Source of the DNA: Saccharomycopsis phalli
Taxonomy: Eukaryota; Ascomycota; Saccharomycetes; Ascoideales; Saccharomycopsidaceae
DNA: 64,000 bases
Assembly (NCBI GenBank): GCA_020342235.1
Contig: CP073217.1
Span: forward strand, 558,001-622,000
Direction of reading: 5' to 3'
Shown: in pieces, positions 58,729 to 64,000 of the stretch
Position numbering within the stretch: position 1 is the stretch's first letter
Layout: each line of letters starts with the position of its first letter
Position numbers and translations under genes: made by a program
The notes under the pieces: model-generated
The model's database searches: none
The model's input: the letters and a program-made list of their open reading frames with translations, nothing else
Told to the model about the DNA's origin: nothing

Positions 58729-60012
58729 CTAATACTCATTCGAAATCTCCAAGAGCCTCAGGTCAAAATTTAAAGTCTCTGCAGATTCAAAGTAGCGAAA
58801 CACCTCGTCATAATCAGAAGTCTGTGCTTGATCGAAAAAATGAGTCAAAGCATCATCCGACGGCGCTATTGTAGGAAGATATGTGAATTGTGGCACAGTC
58901 TCGTATTTCTCACGCTTCATCCTAGCTTGGGACTCCATGTAGAAATTTGCCAGGACACTGGGCTGAAAAGGCTGAAAATTCGTGTACTCAGATACTTGTA
59001 ATTCACAAGGCTTTTCCAGAGTATCCAGACTTGCAGGACTCTTTGTACAAGTGTCTTGGAGATGGAACTCTGATTTTAAATTTGGCAACTCGGGCTTCAA
59101 TGAAAAGTCGGGCTTCAAAGTATACGCGGGCTTCAAAGTATACTCTGCCTTCAAATTAACCTCTGTCTTTGTAGGAACACATTTGCTTTCCCTACGCCGT
59201 TTGTGCATCCGATCTTGTGGTTTCTTCCACTGGTTTTCCATCACCCGTTGGTTTTCCCTTTCCGCCTCCCTTTCCGTCTCCCTCACCCTTTCATCATCCC
59301 TTGGTTGTACCCTTTCTTGTACCCTTTCCCGCTCCAATTCGCCTCTTCCAGGAGATTCTTTGCTAACTTTCAACTTCTTCCGCACAGGACTCTGGGCTAC
59401 CTCGTCGTTTTTCACCAATCCAATCACACTCAAGTGCTTCACGACCCGGTTCCCAGAAGCTCGCCGTAACTCGTTTGAAACCTCATTGAGAATTATCCGC
59501 TGTGTCTCAGCCTTGTAGTAGTCTCTTGCCTTATATACGGTGATGCGATACAGTCTGGTCTCCGTGACCTTGGTCAAGGACGTAATAGAATGCAAATGGC
59601 TGAACCCTTCGAATTTGAAAAGCTCAAACTTGAGCAAGCAACCACCGTCCTCAAGAAGCCCAAGATTATCGATTTTAAACACAATCACCGGCTCCTTGTC
59701 TGGGAGATTGTAAAAACTGCCACTCACTACCCGAGTACCCACAAGCACCGAGTCCTTATTGGAACGTACACGGAGAAAAAACAGACTGAGAACCCGTCCA
59801 GTAATGTCAAGAGACCCACAGAATATCTTGAGCACCACAATGGCATGAGGATTGACCAAACGTTTGTGGACTTTGGTGTAGCTGGTATAATCGTCCCGTC
59901 GAAGAGTGGACTCAAGGGTGTTTTTAGGCTCCTGAACAACAGACAAGTCATAGCGAAGCAGTTTTGCCGTGTCTACACGAAGAATTGGCACGGTGAACTT
60001 GGGTGACCTCAT
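58729..60012 (-). CDS. Velvet-domain protein 1, with long charged C-terminus
   Basis: The protein has 427 aa from the ATG at CAT 60010-60012 (MRSPKFTV). An ATG ten codons further 5' (60042) is possible, but the neighbour also starts MRSP. Residues about 18-190 fit a velvet domain: LRYDLSVVQEPKNTLE, NPHAIVVLKI, DITGRVLSLFF, LVGTRVVSGSFYNL, FKIDNLGLLEDGGCLLKFELF and ITVYKARDYYKAE parallel the velvet YxLxVxQxP, PPxxVxL, LxGxxVxSxxxL, FxxxDLSVRxxGxYRLxF and FxVYxAKxF blocks. The rest has RERVQERVQPRDDERV repeats and TLKPxF repeats. Velvet proteins are NF-kB-like DNA-binding dimers that govern development and secondary metabolism in filamentous fungi. The assignment is by pattern only. Confidence 0.72.
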   Translation of the reverse strand: MRSPKFTVPILRVDTAKLLRYDLSVVQEPKNTLESTLRRDDYTSYTKVHKRLVNPHAIVVLKIFCGSLDITGRVLSLFFLRVRSNKDSVLVGTRVVSGSFYNLPDKEPVIVFKIDNLGLLEDGGCLLKFELFKFEGFSHLHSITSLTKVTETRLYRITVYKARDYYKAETQRIILNEVSNELRRASGNRVVKHLSVIGLVKNDEVAQSPVRKKLKVSKESPGRGELERERVQERVQPRDDERVRETEREAERENQRVMENQWKKPQDRMHKRRRESKCVPTKTEVNLKAEYTLKPAYTLKPDFSLKPELPNLKSEFHLQDTCTKSPASLDTLEKPCELQVSEYTNFQPFQPSVLANFYMESQARMKREKYETVPQFTYLPTIAPSDDALTHFFDQAQTSDYDEVFRYFESAETLNFDLRLLEISNEY

Positions 60013-60181
60013 TGTTGAAAAATGAAAAAAAAAATTGGACATAGCCAAGATGCTCAGATGTTATATCACTCCCGCACGTTGAGTGCTGCACTCAGCGGCA
60101 CATGCATGCGATGTGCCAGGAATCTTAACTTACCTCTTGCCATCAAGGTTTTTTAGCAGGCTCGCCTATACGGCATACTTC

Positions 60182-61003
60182 TTAGAAAAAATCGGATGTT
60201 ACACCATGTGTCAAGAACTCAAAACTTAGTAACTGTGACATGATATCGTCCTTTTCCTCCTCAATCAACGGCCACCACTCTTGCCCAAGCAAATTTTCAT
60301 TGTCACATGACCACTCCGTATCGATGTACGTCATCTGCTTACTAAGCTTCGGGCGTGCATAATCACGTGGTTTTGATTTTTTGGCAACCGTACCCTTGAC
60401 TAAGTTGAGAGACTTCAAGTGACGGAATATTGGGCTCAGGGCAGCGCGTTTCATTTCCTTGAGTTGATTGTCCTTGATTTGTTGTTTGTTGCTCACTTCG
60501 TAGTATTCTCGCTGGGTGTAGACATGTATCAGGGCCACAAGCAGGGTAATGTGCTGGACCATGGGCAAGTGCGCTGCAGCCAAACCACCATAACATTCGG
60601 TTTTGAAGAGATCAAAGCAAATCTGTTGTTTTCCTCGCGATGTGACAGCAAGATACTTAAACTGGAAAGCAAAGAAGCCCTGAGGCTCGTTTGCGGTGCC
60701 CATGTTGTAGTAGTTTCCGCTGACGACCGTGTTGCCCGTCAACTTATCCGGTTGGTGGGCCAACGTGGCGCGAATATGAAAGAACGAGAGCACTTGGCTG
60801 GTGATGTCCATTCCATGGTCAAGAATCTGGAGCGAGAGAATTGGCTGGGGATGCACAAGAGCCTTGTGTTTCAGTGCGGTGGTCCCTGTTCTCAGCGACT
60901 CCTTGGCGCTGCGGGGTGCCTGTACAAGCCTTAGATGGTATGTGATGTGAGGCGAGGAGAGCTCTGCAGTCGCTAGAGCGTTCATTTTTGTTGGCGAGCG
61001 CAT
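60182..61003 (-). CDS. Velvet-domain protein 2, compact paralogue
   Basis: The protein has 273 aa from ATG (CAT at 61001-61003); a second ATG is six codons on. It is a diverged paralogue of the gene 169 bp downstream: both begin MRSP and share the order ITYHLRLVQAPRSAKES, ILSLQILDHGMDITSQVLSFFHIRA, LTGNTVVSGNYYNMG, FQFKYLAVTSRGKQQICFDLFK, then VYTQREYYE and FRHLKSLNLVKG. The paralogue has KHLSVIGLVKN at the last block. Residues about 19-205 would be the velvet domain. The C-terminus is acidic and aromatic (WWPLIEEEKDDIMSQLLSFEFL), possibly an activation or dimer-contact region. Tandem, same-strand placement points to local duplication followed by long divergence. Confidence 0.72.
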   Translation of the reverse strand: MRSPTKMNALATAELSSPHITYHLRLVQAPRSAKESLRTGTTALKHKALVHPQPILSLQILDHGMDITSQVLSFFHIRATLAHQPDKLTGNTVVSGNYYNMGTANEPQGFFAFQFKYLAVTSRGKQQICFDLFKTECYGGLAAAHLPMVQHITLLVALIHVYTQREYYEVSNKQQIKDNQLKEMKRAALSPIFRHLKSLNLVKGTVAKKSKPRDYARPKLSKQMTYIDTEWSCDNENLLGQEWWPLIEEEKDDIMSQLLSFEFLTHGVTSDFF

Positions 61004-64000
61004 TGGCCAAGAGTCTTGGCAGAGACGATAATATATAGTCTAGACCCAGAGACATGTCTTATACTGGGCAGGATAAAACAATCAGTGATCAACTTGGCGT
61101 CATTACAAAAAGGGTCTGAGGTGAAGCCAGGAGGAGTATGCAGGAGGAGTCTGTCTGGATTTGGTAGCTGTCCGCTGATCTGAGATGTGTGTATGCCACT
61201 GCGTGAGGTAATAGATACTGTGGCATGGATTGAGCGTCCACGCACCAGAAGCTAATGGCGGGTTGCTGGCTTGCATTAATTGCCTGATTATGCGATTTTT
61301 TTTCAGATGAGGCTGCTATTAGTCTGGCGTTTGTGCATGTTTTTGTTTCTTGGCAAGGACTATTTAGCAACATTGGGGTGATCTTTGATTGGGTTCGGTG
61401 AGGTTGCTTTGCGGATCGCCTAATCCAGTTGGTATGGGTTTATTTGAGGCAGTCGGCGATAGCAATGTAGTCTCGGGTGATGGTTAATGTCGTGAATGTA
61501 GATCAGTAAGCTGGCTAATATCATCAATTTAGATTGGTGCGTTGAGTCTACTTGTTTTAATATGCAGTGACTGCTATTTGATACTATTGTGACTGTTTAC
61601 TGTGTTGCATTATCTTATTGAATTATCCATATAATCATATTATCGTAGTATTACCATATCATCCTATTTCCCGTTGTCTTATTGTCATGTTGTCGAATTA
61701 TCCATATAATCAAACTATCCATTATCGAGCTATCCATTATCGAATTATCCATATCATCGTATTATCCATATCATCCTATTTCTCGTCATCTCATTGTCAT
61801 ATTATCAAATCTTAATATGAAATTATCCCATTACCCATCGTATATCCTACCCATCACTCACATTCACCTTCATCGATATCATACCCTCACAAATTTCACT
61901 CTCGTTACTCAGATTTCAAAGCTCATACCTGTTTCATAAATCACCTCATTCCAATAAAAACCTTTGATCCATTGCAAAATCCAACCCTAAATCTTCAGCC
62001 ACTTTAAAACGTGCTACAGCCGTAACGACACAAACTATACCCTTTTACATTTCCTGGACTTTTGAAGCAAAGTTCCGTTTTAGCATTGTTGCCATTATTG
62101 CCAAATCACACATTTGACCGAATCTTGTACCTGAATAGAAAAACCATATCACCCATCAAAAAATCCTATTGTTTAGACATAGTTTTCAGCAAGGATTACC
62201 TTTTTAAAAAAAGTGCATCCAATCTTTGCTCCTAATTGAAAGCCACTGTCGTATTTGCAAATGGGAGTTGTAACAATGGTTCAAGTAGGATTTTCACATT
62301 CTTAGGAATCCTAATCCCTGTTGTAGCTTGTTATCTATAATCCGTGAGTTCTTCAATTATTAAGAAACGGACTAAAGGTCCATTTCAAGTTAATCATGTA
62401 TCAGTCATTTTGCTTCTCTATCCGAAATTTTCTCTATACCATGTTTAGATTATGCCTAGAGGTTACATCATGTGAACAGGTGACGGCTACCAGTGTACAA
62501 TACAACCGGAATGGGCTGGAAACTGTAATAGGTGGTCAGAATTATTTCTTTATCATGAAACTTTGGAACATCGGATTGTTAAATTCCGGAATCAGGCCCT
62601 ATGATTTCACACCAGAGGCTTAAAGGATGGTCGACTTGCTGGCACATTCTACAAGCCAACTAACTTGTGAAGAATCCATTAACTTAGTCTGACATTTGAA
62701 CGCGCTGTAATAGGTATTGGGTCGGATTTCTAATTTTGAAGCGGTTTGTTTCTACTGTTGTTGTCTTCTTGAACTGTGCCATTTATTTGAAAAGTCTTCC
62801 ACACACGCTACAGCGCCGCTAAAAGGTATGAAACCAATGGAAAAGAGAGAAATTCACCAGTTTCGACAACTGACATAAATTTCAATACGGCTGGTTTTCC
62901 CAAACATTCATCGTATGCCTAAATGTGTTTCCAGACACTTTCCTCTCAGAACTCTCAGAAGGAGGACAAAAGATGGAAACAAGTGAAGTCAAACTATTGG
63001 GTATTACCATTGATTGGAAACTTAGCTTATGGGGTCACTTTAGATAAACTTTGTCATAGATGCGCCAAACAGCAAAACAAGTCAGGTACCTCAGCCGAAT
63101 TACCCGAGGTACAACAAGCTGCACCACAATAGCATCGTTCAAGACGTGTGTGATTCTAATCACATAATACGAAATAAAACTATTCTATAACAGCCTGAAA
63201 AGAGGCCAGTGGGGCCATGTGAGTGATATCCTCAACACAGTCTTGCGACTGGCTATAGGTTTGTTCATGCCAACCTCTACACAAACCATCTATATTGAAT
63301 GTCGTACCACCGTCTCATATTTTCCTCAAATTATTAACCAGATGAAATTCATGTGATGGTTCATGGATATGTTCGGCCAAACTCCAATTCGGACCATCTT
63401 GTTTCCAACAATACGCACCAATAGAATCATTGTGTCAGTTCCCAAACGCTCTATTATCCAGGACATGTCAAATGCAACAGGTCAACAGGTTTGATATACT
63501 AGAACCTTTGATTCTATCACCAAACTACTTGGAAAGCGAGCGAACTACGCAATAGAACAAACTCTGCTCAAAGAGAAACTCCTCAAATACAACAGGTACA
63601 ACAATTCCATATCTAGGTGCTTAAGAAATGGAAATAAGCAGATTCATAGTGTGTAATGACCACCCAAGGCACTATCAAAGAGCACAACAATTAAACTTCA
63701 AGCCCCTCATTGTGCACACGAACAAAACAAAGCTTCTTCTATCAGAGATGCTTGCGGCGCAATGGCGATTCTAAGCAAAATCTCACAGAGGTAAGTTGGT
63801 AAAACTCTTTGGCAATAATACTAATAATAATATTTATTTTTATATTTAACTAAGTATTGTCTCCGGATACACGGTTGTTCGACGATTATATTTACACTCA
63901 TGAAAATCTTGAGGCAGCATTGTTGTTGTAGAAAACGCTTTACCAGTCCTCATTCGGCTCCTTGGGATTAAAAACGTTAATTTGAGTAGTTTGATTGTGG
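61004..64000. other. Three-kb terminal region without a recognisable gene
   Basis: Positions 61620-61810 are ttatccatatcatcgta-type degenerate repeats. A dispersed-repeat copy starts at about 63823. Frames of 65-95 codons (for example 62396-62623, 62923-63132) lack any feature of real proteins. Confidence 0.6.
63823..64000 (-). mobile_element. Dispersed repeat, copy cut by the window end
   Basis: The left end (aatatttatttttatattta, then actaagtattgtctccgga, acacggttgttcgac, ctcatgaaaatcttgaggcagcatt, gtagaaaacgcttta, aaaacgttaatttgagtagt) follows the tail and body of the 46908-47366 element in order. Whether it carries the tRNA head lies beyond the window. Confidence 0.65.

Noticed and set aside
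1-64000. CRISPR arrays suggested by regular repeats
   Set aside because: The repeats are head-to-tail minisatellites without unique spacers, in a eukaryotic chromosome.

Overview
The window looks like nuclear chromosomal DNA of a budding yeast (Saccharomycotina). It holds about 25 mostly single-exon genes, fungal intron signals, intron-bearing tRNA genes and many unmistakable yeast orthologues (STE24, ERG20, RBD2, MPD1, MRPL44, MRPL28, MET13, MOD5, ATG3, CGI121, RAD1). Several genes are ones that Saccharomyces cerevisiae lacks: a class II-like eIF4E, a PA-TM-RING ubiquitin ligase, a Mug157-type GH125 mannosidase and two velvet-domain proteins. The one protein intron found has its branch site only a few bases from the 3' splice site. 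A CTG codon falls on a conserved Leu of Met13. Together these suggest an early-branching yeast with the standard code (Yarrowia/Dipodascus/Trichomonascus-like), not a CUG-Ser or Saccharomyces-type species. That placement is an inference. Gene density is low (about one gene per 2.6 kb), and intergenic regions are long, AT-rich and full of minisatellites.

Layout. 1-6.4 kb: A-rich DNA, a small conserved protein (-), a GATA factor (+) with an upstream array of GATAAG sites and a downstream 28-copy 17-bp array. 6.4-11.8 kb: eIF4E-like (-), MPD1 (-) divergent from MRPL44 (+), a long repeat-rich gap, tRNA-Ser(CGA). 11.9-17 kb: PA-TM-RING ligase (-), tRNA-Arg(ACG), RBD2 (-). 17.3-22.6 kb: STE24 (spliced, +), GH125 mannosidase (-) divergent from ERG20 (+). 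23-29.3 kb: a low-complexity protein with EEEFGEF motifs (+), MRPL28 (+), a Ran1/Vhs1-type kinase (+). 30.9-36.7 kb: a CRIB-like protein (-), a mitochondrial rhodanese (+), a Svl3/Pam1-like protein (+). 37.5-48.3 kb: MET13, an orphan secreted protein and MOD5, set in DNA that carries a dispersed repeat family. 48.9-53 kb: ATG3 (-) divergent from CGI121 (+), then a Pho80-type cyclin (-). 53.7-58.5 kb: a C2H2 factor (+) and RAD1 (+). 58.7-61 kb: two tandem velvet-domain paralogues (-). 61-64 kb: no gene seen; another copy of the dispersed repeat runs off the end.

The most unusual items are: (1) a tRNA-headed, SINE-like retroelement with intact A and B boxes and a perfect 13-bp target-site duplication at 46.9-47.4 kb, with one older copy and several related fragments in the window; (2) tandem, diverged velvet-domain genes in a yeast; (3) a helically phased 5x GATAAG array upstream of the GATA-factor gene; (4) a promoter module shared by the two mitoribosomal genes, and TTGGTAT/ATACCAA inverted repeats shared by the ERG20 and STE24 promoters; (5) different, locus-specific minisatellites in nearly every intergenic region. 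All homology calls were made by eye, without database searches.
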